A stretch of DNA of 64,000 nt from Thermothelomyces thermophilus ATCC 42464 (lineage: Eukaryota; Ascomycota; Sordariomycetes; Sordariales; Chaetomiaceae). The notes under the pieces are model-generated. The model was given only the letters and a program-made list of their open reading frames with translations. It did no database searches and was not told the DNA's origin. Shown here piece after piece: positions 47,449 to 59,654 of this stretch; within the stretch, counting starts at the first letter, position 1; each line of letters opens with the position of its first letter. The stretch lies in NCBI RefSeq assembly GCF_000226095.1, contig NC_016473.1, forward strand, positions 5,332,001 to 5,396,000, written 5' to 3'. Made by a program: the position numbers and the translations under genes.

Positions 47449-47804
47449 TTAACAGGTCTTCGGTGTGTCGGTCTTCCTTTTTGAGTTGGTCGCTTTTCTC
47501 CCTTGTTCTTTTCAGTCCAATGTGAGACCGTTCTGTGCAAGGATTCGCGATTGGTTGGTCGCCGGGCGGCAAAGATCTGGGGGCGTGTGGGGGGGTTTTG
47601 GCAATTTGCCGCCTGACTTCTGAGGCCAAAGCTGGGTGATTAGGGCTCGCGCACAATTAGCCAATCGGGGCCGGAATTTTTTTGAGCTCCACCCTTGGGC
47701 GGCACCCTGCAAAAATCACCACCAGAAGGAAAATCCCACCTCGAACTCCGGATATCGAGCTCGTGGAAGTTATCGCCAACATCGACAGCCATCAAACTGC
47801 CAAG
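47449..47804. other. rps24 promoter and leader
   Basis: 355 bp between efm3 and rps24 on the same strand. No gene seen. Confidence 0.5.
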
Positions 47805-48573
47805 ATGGCCGACTCCGACTCCCCCGTCACGCTGCGCACGCGCAAGTTCATTCGCAACCCTCTGCTTGCTCGCAAGCAGATGGTCGTGTGAGTTATCCCC
47901 CCTCTTTCCAGAGCTTCCCGCCGACCTAGCCCTGTCCGCGCCCTGTCCCACGGTCTCTCTCTCCCGCCCCTCAGCACGACGTACGACGGAGCTGCCGCTG
48001 CAAGGCAAATACGGGGGATGGCGATGCATTTGAGTGCACTTGGCCGTCAGACGAATATTTGCTTCAAACACGGAACCAATGGATGATTTGGATGGAAGCG
48101 GATGCTGACTGGTCCCCTTCTTCGTACGCAGTGACATCCTCCACCCCAACCGTCCCAACATCTCCAAGGATGAGCTCCGCGAAAAGCTTGCCACCATGTA
48201 CAAGGCGCAGAAGGACCAGGTTAGCGTCTTCGGCCTCCGCACCCAGTTCGGTGGCGGCAAGACCACCGGCTTTGCCCTCATCTACGACTCCCCCGAGGCC
48301 ATGAAGAAGTTCGAGCCTCACTACAGGCTGGTCCGTGTCGGCCTGGCCGCCAAGGTCGAGAAGGCCAGCAGGCAGCAGCGTACGTCCCCTCCGGCGATAC
48401 AAACCCTTGGCAAGATCGATCGAAGACGGAGGAAGTCTGGGTCGATTGGACACACGACCGATTGCTGACGCTTTTTTCTTCTCATCACAACAGGCAAGCA
48501 GCGCAAGAACCGGCAGAAGACCCTCCGGGGTACGGCGAAGGTCAAGGGCGCCAAGTCCAAGAAGGAGAAATGA
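47805..48573 (+). CDS. rps24: 40S ribosomal protein eS24
   Basis: Exons 47805-47887, 48132-48379 and 48494-48573 encode 136 residues, the usual size. eS24 is a small-subunit protein needed for pre-rRNA processing. Recognisable blocks: [60 protein letters not shown] and [19 protein letters not shown], with a Lys-rich end. Introns of 244 and 114 nt have consensus ends. The first lies directly after the short N-terminal exon, a common arrangement in ribosomal protein genes. Confidence 0.97.
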
Positions 48574-49891
48574 GCGGCGAGCGTTGTTTTTCTTTGGCGT
48601 CGTCTGTTATACCGGGTATTTTGGCGGGTGGGACGATGGCTGTGGCTTTGTGCATTACCCTGAACTGCTGGTTGCATCCGGCCGATATGATGCCGTGAGC
48701 ATGCAACTGGAATCCACCATGATGGGGGCGTGACGGTCCGGGGCTCGATGATTCTGGCAGAACCATAGCATTCAATACAGGGCCGTCGTCGGTTGCCAAG
48801 TCAAGCCAGGGTTCAGGTGTGACGGTTATGGAAAATCGCGCCCGTGACGTGGCGATGGGTGTTATTTTTTTTTCGGGTTCTGCCATGATGTCTCGAGAGA
48901 AGAAGCCAAGTTCGCCATCAAACGCCTGTCATATAGGGGGTATTCTGACGCGTCAAAAGCACGCCGGACTCGGATTTTTCCTAAACGGTCCACCCCAACA
49001 GCACCAAGAGCGAAGATTGCAGGGAACGACCGCCCTTCGGCCGACTGTCCATTACCGCCTCCCCCCGAGCACTGCTTCTGTCAACTTTACAAGACACTTG
49101 ACGTGCCGGGACCAGTGACAACCACAACCATACGCCATTCTGTGGTGAGAATATCTTGCTGCGGAACGCTGAACCATGACAGGCGCGACGGTACACGCTC
49201 GCCGCCCCAAGGCATCGGACACAAACTCCAGAGCTGTGTGGACCCTCGGGAAGTGTCACTTCGCTCTAAACCTCCACGGATACACACTACGTACAATTCA
49301 TGTTGCAATCCGTTTAGTTTCACGTACTAGATGAAGCTTCCTACGGTGGGAGATTTGAGCCATTCAAGTGACGAGTTGCTTAGTCCGTCGCTTGGCAAAA
49401 ACCACGAGAGGGAGACACGGGGCAGATTGCGCGCTTCATGCAACAAGACGCCGGGTATGTGGGCGAACGTGTCCTTGGACTTAGTTCAGGCGTCCTTGAA
49501 CGCCCCCATTCGGAGACCCAAGGGGACAGCTTCGCATCTCCCTCAAAGCCAGACAAGCCCGAAAGCCTCAGCTGCTTTTTTAACTGAGCCAATCATGCAG
49601 AGTTAATGTCTCTTGTTTTATATCCGCGGGACCCTTGGGACCCAGCAACCTCCTCATACACCTCAGGTTGCGGAGGAGGCCCGTTCCCCCCGGGGATTGA
49701 CATACATGCCTAGCACTCGGAAGTCGCCTGTCTTCCGAGTCGCCTGTCCTGGTCCAATATCGAGCCTTACATGAGCTGCTCGGGTATAAAGAGATTATTA
49801 GGCTGCTGCAGACGCAGTTCCCGACGACGATCGCAGTCAACATTATCATGTAACACCGACAAAAAAAAAAAAAAAAAACGGACCACATGCA
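48574..49891. other. Convergent intergenic region, no gene seen
   Basis: 1.3 kb between two 3' ends. It has an A18 run near 49860-49878 and an 11-bp direct repeat (AGTCGCCTGTC) near 49723-49750. Confidence 0.5.
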
Positions 49892-52800
49892 TCAGGCCAT
49901 GTTCCTCGCCAGAACCCTTTTTTTCGCCCTCAACAAAGAATTCAGCGCCGACATTGTACGCTTATCGACGGTTTGCTGGGGTTGCGATGACGAAACCCTC
50001 TTTGGCGCCGAGTCTCGGGTCGCTGAAGACGCCGGTACGCTGACGCCGCGGGGCGCGCGTGCTTTCGTGACCCAGCCTGGGCCGGTCGGCATGTCGGAGT
50101 CCTCATATGTCTCATCGATGCTATCTTCGGCGTAGTGCTCCTCGAGCTCCGACTCCGAGCTACTACTCGAGGGTGACGCCACCTGGGAGCCCTCAGGGAC
50201 GGATTGTGAGCTGCTTTCGCGCCTGGTCTTGCTAGAACTGCTGTGAGTGACTCGGGTCGGACTGGGAGATACTCCCTCGGTCTTGACGAGAGGCGTCGAG
50301 GTCGACGACTTGGAGTCGTCCTTCTTCTCGCTCGGCTTTCTCAGCGTTTTCGATGCTGGCTTGTCGATGGGTTTGCCGCGTAGTCTCTGAGCAAGCTTGG
50401 ACAATGGTTCCGCGCCCCCGTCCTCGGAAAGATTGGCGTCGTTTGTCCCGGGCATCTTGGTAGTAGTAGACATGGCAGCGCTCTTTGAGGGTGCTTTGGA
50501 GGGATTGGTAGCGCGCGTGTTCCACACATCGCTCAGAGATGGGAACGAGGAATCGGATGAGCTCGAGTCGGAGTCGTCTCGAACGTCATCATCGTCAGTC
50601 TTGTCCGCCGGGCTGTTGCCATCCTCGCTGCGACGGCCCAGCGTCGAACGTGAGCCGGTCGCCGGATCGTCAGGATCGTGAATTGGATTCTCGCCAAGCT
50701 CGATGCTGAAATCGGGATCTATCTGCCTCCCGCTTTGGAGGCTCCCTGCCTCACTGGGCGGAAGGTCCAACTTGGGGTGGGCAACTCGGCCTTCATCGGC
50801 TGCCTCCGAGGTGCAATCTGAAAAGCCGTGGAAGGGCTCAAGCACAACAGTTGGCTGAGATTCGACATTGTTTGATGTGCTTTGTGACGGTAATCTCGGA
50901 CTGCCGCCACCCTGCGCTTGCGAGACTTCTGAGTGAAGGGTGGCGTCGTGGGCCATCTCTTCCAACTGTCGAGACGGACTGCTCAGGTCCAACCTTCCGT
51001 GGTCGGTAACGGAAGGGTCGACGTCTTTCCGAAAGCCTGCGTCATTGATGAGGAGACTAATCTCGTGCCGACGGTCTTCGGAAATTGAGTTATCGATGGG
51101 CTCTTGAACAGCAGGACTTTCAGACCCAGTGCGCCGGTCACCCCGCTGTCGAGTGTCCGTATCTTCCTGTCGACTCTCGGCTTCGTTACTTTTCGGGCCT
51201 GTTTCATCGGGCGTTCCAGATGCTCTGTTACGAGCTGGTTCTAGCCTGTTGGACTGCATAATATCCGGGTTTTCAGGACGCTCTGCTGGGGTGGTAGACG
51301 GCTGCTCCAATGTAGTGCTTGTATCGGCTCCTTCGATGGCATACTGAAGAATGCGTGGCTCGATCAGATCCGCGAAATCCAAGGTCCGATATCCTTGTTC
51401 AGCCGCGTCGTCACCCTCGTCGTCCAGACCAGGCAGTTCAAACTTGTCATATATCCGGTTCCCGTCATCGTCGAACATCTTTTCATTGCGGTCGAGGTTC
51501 CTGTCACGCTTAGCGAGGCGCACCTCGATGGTATTGTCGTCGTTCACGTTGACAACGATGCCCGTAAGAGATGATACCTGGGGCTGCCAGTTTGTGGCCT
51601 TGGAGAGCAGCCATTGTTTCCACGTCAGAATCATCCCCGGAACAGCCTTGCCAGGTTCCAGAGTCGGCAAAGCTGAAACGTCCACTGGAAGAGGCGGCAA
51701 GTCATTCTCATCCTCGGCATTCTGAGCTGATGGCTTCTCCTTCTCCGGCTGGCCTCCCTCATCGTCGTCATAGTTGAGGACTGTGTCGTCGAAGCCAGCA
51801 GTATCATCATAGTCGGTGTAAGATTCGTCATTACCATTATGAGCAGCTGAATCCAAGAAGTCACCGCCGTACTTCCTCCTCTTTGTGCTAGATCGGCTGC
51901 CTTGGTCCAGATACTCTTGTTGATCGCGCTGTTTGCGTTTTGATCGTCCACCCCGCTTGCTTTTGTCCCCGTAGGAGTATTGCTGTTGAGGATCCCATCG
52001 TTGGACAAAAGGGAACGGGGGCTCGCTCAGCTCAACCCCATCATGGCAGCATTCCACAGCGCGGTACAGTATTTTGCTCCGCCATGCCTCCGACTCGTCT
52101 TTTTCGACGGATTTATCGCTGGATTGTCGACTAGACTCTTGCGGAGATGTTCTCCTTGCACCATCATCGGCCTGTTTCTTGGAAGTCACGTCAAAGGCAG
52201 GTGAGTCCCCGGCCGCCGACCATGACTGAGAGGTGCTGTCGCCCTTCTCACGGACGGCCACGCCCTCAGTGCCATGACTGGAAGGCGTTTCCTGCAACAT
52301 GCCGAGTTTTTGAAGCAATGCAGCTTTTTTAGCGGCTACCGAATCGGCAAGATCTTGATCCTTTGGTGCTGACGAGGTTTCAAGCTCCCTGACGGATAAT
52401 AACTGCTCGCCTCTGGCAGCAGCCCTCTGTGCAGCACGAGCAGCTCTCCTTCGAGCATTCCTTTTTTGTGTAGCAGTTTTCCCTTGCCCCGGTGGGACTG
52501 GCTTTTGAGGCCCTGCCGAACCTTTCTCCCCCCCACGGCGCGCGTCTTCGGAGCGAGGCTTTTGAAGGGATACGCCCAAAGGAGCGGACGTCTGGATGGC
52601 AATGTTACCCCCTTTTCGGGCCGAAAGTGCTTCGGAAGCGCCATCCACGCTGCTGTCGGATGACTCGTCGTCGCTGGACGAATTTGAGTCGTCGCTTTCT
52701 TCGCTACTCACTGAACTGCTGCTGGAGTCATGCTCGGAACTGCTGCCAGATTCATGATCGACGCCTTCGCCATCGTCTGTGTTCTCACTAAGGTCGGCAT

Positions 52801-54401
52801 CAGCGTCGCTGGCGCTGCTGTCATCGCTGCTGCCGTCGCTGCTCTCCTCGCTGCTCTCCTCGCTGCTGTCGTCCTTATCGCTCTCACTGGTATCGGCTTC
52901 ACTGTCCTGCTCGCTCTCTTCCTCGCTTTTGCTGTTATTGTCGCTATCGAGCCGAGAAGACTTGACTTGGCCAGGGAGGATTGCACCCCTTTCTGTAGGA
53001 AATTTAGAGGATGCGACCTCGGGACCACTATCACTTTCGCTGTCATGCTCGCTACTGCTCTCATCTTTGCCCTCGAGTTCACGTTTTTCGGCGGATGAGT
53101 ATGGTGGTGGCTCCTGGCGAGCTCGAACCTGACCCTCGTCGTCAAACCTCGTGTGGACCGGGGACTTCACAGCGAGGCCGGACTTGCGCATGGCTTTGGC
53201 CATTTGGGCAGCGGCTGTTCCCGCGAGGACGGAACCGCTGGGAAAACCGTGCTGATCGTAGTGTTTGACTATGGAAGCCACCGATTCTGCCTCGCTCTCC
53301 CCGGACGCGTCGTTGGCCGTCGCAGCAGCAGCCCTGGACGTGGAAAGTTTGAGATGGGAAAGCATGGCGTCCAGAGACATGAGCGGCTCATATTGTGATC
53401 GCAAGTAAGAGTACGCCGACTTCGCGTCTCCGTTTTGCTGAGTTAAGGCCCTCTCGCACGCGTCGAACTGCGCGGTTGGGAAAGCAGCTCGCAGTGCGGA
53501 TATTTTGTCGAGTGTCTGCAAATCCAACCCGGCGGACCGCCTCGGCGCAGAGGGTTGCGCAGCCTTGACAATATCCTTATTAGCGTTTGGAGTTTCTTCC
53601 TGCAGCTGCTCATTGTCCGCTTGCAGATCCCGAAGTTCGTCTTCCAGCTCGGAGCTGTCAATTTCCCCTTCTGGCCCGATGTCGTCCTCGCCTTCGTCAG
53701 TCTCATCAGCCGTGAAATCCCTATCTGCGTCTTCTTCGTCTCCATCAGACCCTTCATCCTCGGCGTCATCGGGAGCACGGATGCGAACATGTCGGCCGGC
53801 TGCTTGATTTTCACCGTGCTCAGTAAGGAGTAGCCTTGGTCCATCATCGTCTTCGCTGGAGTCGTCTCCGTACGTCAATCTCCTGCGTTTGAGCGGCGGA
53901 ATGTCTACAGGGGGTCGGTCCCTAGGGGTTTTGAGCCGGGGTCGGCCAAAGGCGACGCCGTCGATTAGATGCCTGCCGTCCGTCGAGATCTGATCGCGGC
54001 CAGCTAGCCGGCGTTTGCGGCGATCGTTGGTGTCAAGAGCCCGGATACTGCCGAGAACAGAGGTTAGTACAAGAAGAAGGAAGGGGGAAAAGAAGAAAGG
54101 AAGAATGTGATGGTAAGGGTCTGAATCAAACTCACAATACTACTTCGTCGTTTTTCAAGATCGCAGACAGGTGCTGAAAGTGCAGGCAGTCAAAGGCGTG
54201 GCCGCCGGGCTCGCGAAGTTGGACGGTGTAATCCTCTAGGCCCCAGTCATTGCTTTCCAGCGGGATGATCTCGTTCACCTGCTCCAGCAGATTTGCGATG
54301 GTCGGGTCATTATCCAACGACACTGCGAAGACGACCCGCACCTCTGGGAGTGCGTGCCGCTGCACGACCAGGCGGAGACGGAGGCTATTGGCGTCGCGCA
54401 T
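49892..54401 (-). CDS. Large coilin-like nuclear protein
   Basis: Exons 54136-54401 and 49892-54047 give 1473 residues. The N-terminal 90 residues (LRLRLVVQRHALPEVRVVFAV, DWGLEDYTVQL) resemble the ubiquitin-like fold at the start of coilin, the Cajal-body scaffold. NDRRKRRLAGRD and PLKRRRL are basic nuclear signals. A long acidic and Ser-rich stretch follows (about 155-500). Further on come WRSKILYRAVECCHDG, ELSEPPFPFVQRWDP, a bipartite basic region, then MILTWKQWLLSKATNWQPQVSSLTG with VNDDNTIEVRLAKRD and LDFADLIEPRILQYAI. This last part matches the layout of coilin's atypical Tudor domain. The remaining 550 residues are disordered. The resemblance is from memory of the family and not from a search. 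An upstream Met at 54500 is possible. Confidence 0.75.
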
Positions 54402-55020
54402 TTCGGGATACTCCTTGGCGAAGCGAGGGCGGTGCGCTTCTACGCTTGCGATGGGCTCAAGTGGCCAGTGCGATGCCACCAGCTCGATGCTGCCGATCAC
54501 AGACCATACGTAGATTGATTGAGAAGATGACCCGGAGCCAAATTGTGGTTCTGCTTGGGGCGGGAGCCGTAATGGGTGTCGATGGACTGCCGACGCGTGG
54601 GGAGACTTTTTGGATGAGCGCCGTTATCGTGGACTATGGGCCGGAGAGACAAACCCTAACCCTGAATCTTGAGAATCGTCGGAGGAGCGCAACAGATCCA
54701 AGAAGGTTGGTTACAATAGGGTGTGATGATCCCTACTGCGTAGAACAACAAAGCTGGGACAATCAGTTATGAAAATCGTTCTGATATGCTGGAAGTGCTC
54801 GAATTTGGCCACTTGTGGCATTTCCCCCCCTTCCCCTCCCCCTCTACAAGCAGACTAATCATCGTTAGTAGGACGAAAAGTTGAAGCTGTTCGGCTGTTC
54901 GCTCCTGGGAGAAATATGCCCCAAGAACGCGCCGAGTCTATGGTAAAAGGTATCTAAGAACGAGGTACAGATGACGGGATGTACAGATAATATACAAACG
55001 AGGTCAATGTACGAGCGGGC
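54402..55020. other. Intergenic, no gene seen
   Basis: Promoter of the coilin-like gene and 3' side of rib1. No recognisable feature. Confidence 0.5.
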
Positions 55021-56317
55021 TCAACGTGGAAGGCTTGCCAAGTCCAGCATGTGACCCATCTTCTCGATCTGAAACCAGGGTTCAAATGTTAGCCTCGGAA
55101 TGGGCTTGTGATGGCATGCTCCGGGGGGGAGGGGGGGGTTCGAGAGAACGTCGTACCTTGGTCTTCAAGTAGCCTTCCACCTCGGGCGTTCTGAAGCCCC
55201 CTTTCCCCTTCCAAGACAGCGGCACCATTGCGACTCTTTCCTTGACGACGATTTCGCGGTGAGGGCCTTCGACGGCGCGAATCTTGTCTGGGTTGTTGGT
55301 CAAGAGCCGGATCTCTTTCTGGCCAAGATCGAGCAGCATGGCGGTGGCCAGACCGTAGCTCCGAGCGTCGGCCGGATGGCGCAGGAGCAGGTTCGCCTCG
55401 ACCGTGTCGGATCCCAGGTCCTGGAGATTATACGCCTTGAGCTTCTCGCCCAGGCCGATACCGCGACCTTCCTGCCTCAGGTAGATGATGATCCCGCCCG
55501 CCTTGTTGCCGGGGAGAGACATCAACCTCGCCGCCTCGTCGAGCTGCTCGCCGCAGTCGCAACGCGCCGACCAGACCGTCTCTCCCGTGTAGCACTCGCT
55601 GTGTATCCTCACCAGCGGCGGCCCATAGTCCGGGGGCGCCGCACCGGATTGGCCGTCGGACGCCGTTTCCGGCAGCCCGCTGGTGGTCCTCCCGGGATAG
55701 AGACGGCCGGTGTAGGCGCCTCTCACGAGGCGGTCCATCTCGGTCTCTCCCTCCCTCACGGCGTCGAGGGACTTGCTCCGGATGTTGCCGCCAAACACAA
55801 TGGCCAGATGCTCCTTGTTGTCCACATTGTTCTTGTAGAGGTGCAGGAACATCTCGGCCCCGGTAGTTGTCGGGATGCGCGCGCGCACTATGCACTCAAC
55901 CTCTGGTAATGTTTCGAGCAGCCGCGGATGCTTGGTGCCACACCCGCCTGTCGGGATCGAGCTGTCCACGGGGATGCCCCGCGGTTCGGAAGAGGGGACG
56001 GCGGGTCCAGCGCCGCTCGGCGTGCTCGTCCCAGGCGTGGCGGGTGGTGTGAAGGCGGGGGAGAGCAGGGAGGGGGGCGGTGGTTGCGTCAATGGCGTGG
56101 ACGCTTGCGCGGGCGTAGGTTGTGTTGCGTCCGAACCGTCTGCATCCTCGGCCACCGTCTCAGGGGCGGAGTGGTTGCCCGTCGAGAGTGAGAAGTCGGC
56201 ATGCTCCAGTTCGCCGTCGCTGTGCGACGTGCTGCTGTGCGCTTCCGGCCTGGGCGAGTAAAATGACGGAAGCCGGGCCCCGTCCGACTGCGTTTGTCCC
56301 AACTCGGAAGCAGGCAT
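55021..56317 (-). CDS. rib1: GTP cyclohydrolase II (riboflavin synthesis)
   Basis: Exons 55157-56317 and 55021-55068 give 402 residues. Opens the imidazole ring of GTP, the first step of riboflavin synthesis, in the cytosol. Zinc ligands are in [20 protein letters not shown]. The catalytic and GTP-binding blocks [31 protein letters not shown] and [10 protein letters not shown] are all intact. The last 15 residues ([15 protein letters not shown]) come from a tiny final exon after an 88-nt intron that contains a G/C homopolymer. The first 115 residues are Ser/Thr/Pro-rich and low in conservation, as in other filamentous fungi. Start taken at MPASELGQ. Confidence 0.95.
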
Positions 56318-57586
56318 CGTTTTTTGGGCGGGAGGAAGCGTTGCAACACGCACTATCGCCAAGGTGGACTCGGCGCAATCTGGAGGTTCGGCCCGCGGAG
56401 GACGGAATCCGGGCTGAATCTGCGCAAAGGCTGACCCTGCGATGGTGGGAAAATGTAAATATGTGAAGTTATAGGCATATAGGACTCAGCGATGACATGG
56501 AAATTGCAGAGGCATGTGGGATTTCAGCGTTTGGCATGCATTGGTCGGATCTCTCGCCTTGTCTGATGTGATCCCGCCGGAGGTGTTTCGGTCTCTGGGG
56601 AAGGGACCCCCCCTGGCCCCCCACCTGCCCCGCATCATGCCTCGCCACGACTCCCGCGCGCCGAGGAAGAACTTCGGGTCTTTGTGACGGGAGATTCCAC
56701 TGAGTGAGCATTGGCCAACCAAGCACACAATTACTCCGTACATACACAGTACTTCTGACTCCGTAAAGTAAACCGTGTGTTTCAAAGATCGGTAATCCGT
56801 AACAGGTACTCCGTATCTAAGGTAAATTTACCCTGTGCACGGAGCAGAACCTGAACTTCTTCCCCCCTCTTACTCGAGTAGTCACCCTACTCCAACCAGC
56901 GGCTTTTCAACTCGCAAAGTCTTGTTTATAACAGTGCATATACCTGCATTTCGTATCTCGCTAGTGTAAAGACGACCACACGCGGACAAAGAAAGAAAAA
57001 TCCAATTGCCCGATGGCTCTTAGTTTGAGGACAGCAGCGAAGGACTACACTGCGCCGTAGTGACCAGGCCAAGAAACGCGAATCGTATATTAACGGCAAA
57101 TCAAAATGGATTATATGCCATTTCGCTTCCGGGTTGCGTGCTCGTCCGAAGTCTGGTGCCGATCGATTGCGAACCCCCGGAATCGCGGGATGATTCCTAC
57201 AGCCGCCGAAAGGGGGGGGGGGGGGAGGGGGGTCTGGACGGGACGTGCATAACTTCGAATTTCTAGAATATTGCGGATTGGGTTCCCTTCAGCCCTGCGA
57301 GCGCGCCCCCTTCTGGAACCGCACCCTTCACCGGTTCCACACACAGAGGACATGGGTGGAAATGTGTACCTGACGGTTGCCCCTTTGGGACAGTGGAGAG
57401 GCGGATGTTCGGATAACCATCCGGAGCCGCAGTGTCGACCAAGATCTTGGCTTACCATCGACACCAACATGCGGACTCGTCCCTCAGTCATGGAGCCTTG
57501 GCTCGCGGAGCCTCCGTTCGAAGCGGCTATCCCGTCCTGCCAGCGGAGGATCTCGTACCGCTTCCGCGAACTGTGAATGTCCTGGG

Positions 57587-57592
57587 TATAAG
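57587..57592 (+). promoter_or_regulatory. TATA-like box of the GH6 gene
   Basis: TATAAG, 232 bp upstream of the ATG, followed by the pyrimidine-rich leader usual for strongly expressed fungal genes. Confidence 0.4.
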
Positions 57593-57710
57593 AGCATGGC
57601 GCGACCTTGTCTCGTCAGGAACGGGGAGGAGGAGGGCTTGGTTAGGGTCGCGTTCGTTTGGAGATTGCTGAGCTCTGAGCCTTCGGTCCTTGGATCCCTG
57701 CGGTCCCCGG

Positions 57711-57714
<4 letters not shown>

Positions 57715-57746
<32 letters not shown>
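57715..57746. repeat. (CT)16 microsatellite in GH6 leader
   Basis: Alternating C and T about 80 bp before the GH6 start codon, probably in the 5' UTR. Confidence 0.85.
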
Positions 57747-57749
<3 letters not shown>

Positions 57750-57824
57750 TCCCACGCTCGTTCGACAGACGCCTCCCCTTCTTCGCTCTCCTTTCCCTCG
57801 CACGTAGCACACTAATAGTGCACC

Positions 57825-59047
57825 ATGCGCGTCTCTAGTTTGGTCGCGGCCCTTGCTACCGGTGGTCTTGTCGCCGCCACGCCTAAGCCCAAGGGGTCGT
57901 CGCCCCCTGGGGCCGTGGACGCGAACCCTTTCAAGGGCAAGACGCAGTTCGTCAACCCGGCATGGGCGGCCAAGCTGGAACAGACCAAAAAGGCGTTCCT
58001 GGCCAGGAACGACACCGTCAATGCCGCCAAGACGGAGAAGGTCCAGCAGACCAGCTCGTTCGTCTGGGTCTCGAGGATCGCCGAGCTCTCCAACATCGAC
58101 GACGCCATCGCGGCTGCCCGCAAGGCGCAGAAGAAGACGGGCAGGAGGCAGATCGTCGGCCTGGTGCTCTACAACCTTCCGGACCGCGACTGCAGCGCGG
58201 GCGAGAGCGCGGGCGAGCTCAGCAGCGACAAGAACGGGCTCGAGATCTACAAGACTGAGTTCGTCAAGCCCTTCGCCGACAAGGTGGCGGCCGCAAAGGA
58301 CCTCGACTTCGCCATCGTCCTGGAGCCCGACTCGCTGGCCAACCTGGTCACCAACCTGGGCATCGAGTTCTGCGCCAACGCCGCCCCCGTCTACCGCGAG
58401 GGCATCGCCTATGCCATCTCCAGCCTTCAGCAGCCAAACGTGCACTTGTACATCGATGCTGCCCACGGCGGCTGGCTCGGCTGGGACGACAACCTGCCGC
58501 TGGCCGCCAAGGAGTTTGCCGAGGTGGTCAAGCTTGCCGGCGAGGGCAAGAAGATCCGCGGCTTCGTCACCAACGTGTCCAACTACAACCCCTTCCACGC
58601 CGTCGTGCGCGAGAACTTTACCGAGTGGAGCAACTCGTGGGACGAGTCTCACTACGCCTCCTCGCTCACACCGTTCCTCGAGAAAGAGGGGCTGCCGGCA
58701 CGCTTCATCGTCGACCAGGGTCGCGTTGCCCTCCCGGGAGCCCGCAAGGAGTGGTGAGTTTCGACCAGATTGACCCTCGACCCATGCGACCGAGATTGCT
58801 GACGATTGAATTGCGTGTCCCGTCCCCCAGGGGTGAATGGTGCAACGTGGCACCCGCCGGATTTGGCCCCGCGCCCACGACCAGGGTCAACAACACCGTC
58901 GTCGATGCTCTCGTCTGGGTCAAGCCTGGCGGCGAGAGCGACGGCGAGTGTGGCTTGGCTGGCGCCCCCAAGGCCGGCCAGTGGTTCGACGAGTACGCCC
59001 AGATGCTGGTCGAGAATGCCCACCCGTCTGTCGTCCACAAGTGGTAG
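57825..59047 (+). CDS. cel6: Secreted GH6 cellulase without a binding module
   Basis: Exons 57825-58753 and 58831-59047 give 381 residues. Inverting glycoside hydrolase that cuts cellulose chains outside the cell. A signal peptide covers about residues 1-18. Family 6 signatures: YNLPDRDCSA (catalytic acid Asp, about 120-122), VLEPDSLANLVTNLG, LYIDAAHGGWLGWDDN, IRGFVTNVSNYNPF, DESHYASSLTPFLEKEG and RFIVDQGR. The second exon supplies WCNV and WVKPGGESDGECG, close to the C-terminal loop of Cel6 enzymes. There is no CBM1 or Ser/Thr linker; the catalytic core starts right after the signal. Core length and absence of CBM fit the Cel6B/Cel6C type of Chaetomiaceae; endo or exo action cannot be settled by eye. 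The intron is 77 nt. Confidence 0.95.
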
Positions 59048-59654
59048 ATAAATTTTGGAGTCCGAGAAGGGTCCCAGATAGACTTTTGTTTTAAAACAAA
59101 ATGCAAGGTGTCGACAGATACTGGCTTAACATTAACCAAGCACCATGAACATGACTTGTCAACATATTGATACATTCCGCTGCTTTCCCATACGTGCTCT
59201 CAGGTCTCAGGGATCAAATGGATAGGTCGGTAATGCAAAACGATCCATTGGATATCCAGAAGAGAGAAAAAAAAAAAAAGGACATGCATGCCTTGTCTGT
59301 CATCATGAGGAAACAAAGGAAAAACAAACGATCGTCGTGTTCCAACAAGCTTTCCAAGACCACAAGACCCATCCACCAACACAACCAAACGACAAGCAAT
59401 ACGATGGACCGCCGTTGTTCCATCTCTCAAGAGCTGACTAAACGAACAGTCGTTGAAATCATCCTACATGAGTACGCCGCACCACCTGTTATCGTGTAAA
59501 CCAAATCGCCTGTTAAAGTGCATCATCTCTTAGGTATGATCGTAAGTTCCGGTCACGGTCACGGATCAGGGATGGTTCTCAATTCGTGTGTCGCGTAGCC
59601 GCCGCCGTATCTGGACAAGACTTCTTGTATTGCTCCGAAACCGCTTTTGCCGCC
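59048..59654. other. Convergent intergenic region, no gene seen
   Basis: 3' sides of the GH6 and coiled-coil genes. An A13-type run occurs near 59267-59280. Nothing else recognised. Confidence 0.5.

Larger units (their letters stand above)
56318..57824. other. Intergenic with GH6 promoter
   Basis: Holds two exact TACTCCGTA motifs (56732-56740, 56807-56815), a G-rich run near 57210-57230, the GH6 TATA-like box and a CT microsatellite. A carbon-catabolite CreA-type site GTGGAG occurs at 57393-57398, though such a short match is weak evidence. No gene seen. Confidence 0.55.

Noticed and set aside
47888-48131. C/D-box snoRNA in the first rps24 intron
   Set aside because: A CTGA D-box-like string exists near 48100, but there is no matching RTGATGA box or closing stem.
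57642-58853. 403-codon minus-strand frame
   Set aside because: Antisense shadow of the GH6 gene, whose motifs and splice sites are clear on the plus strand.
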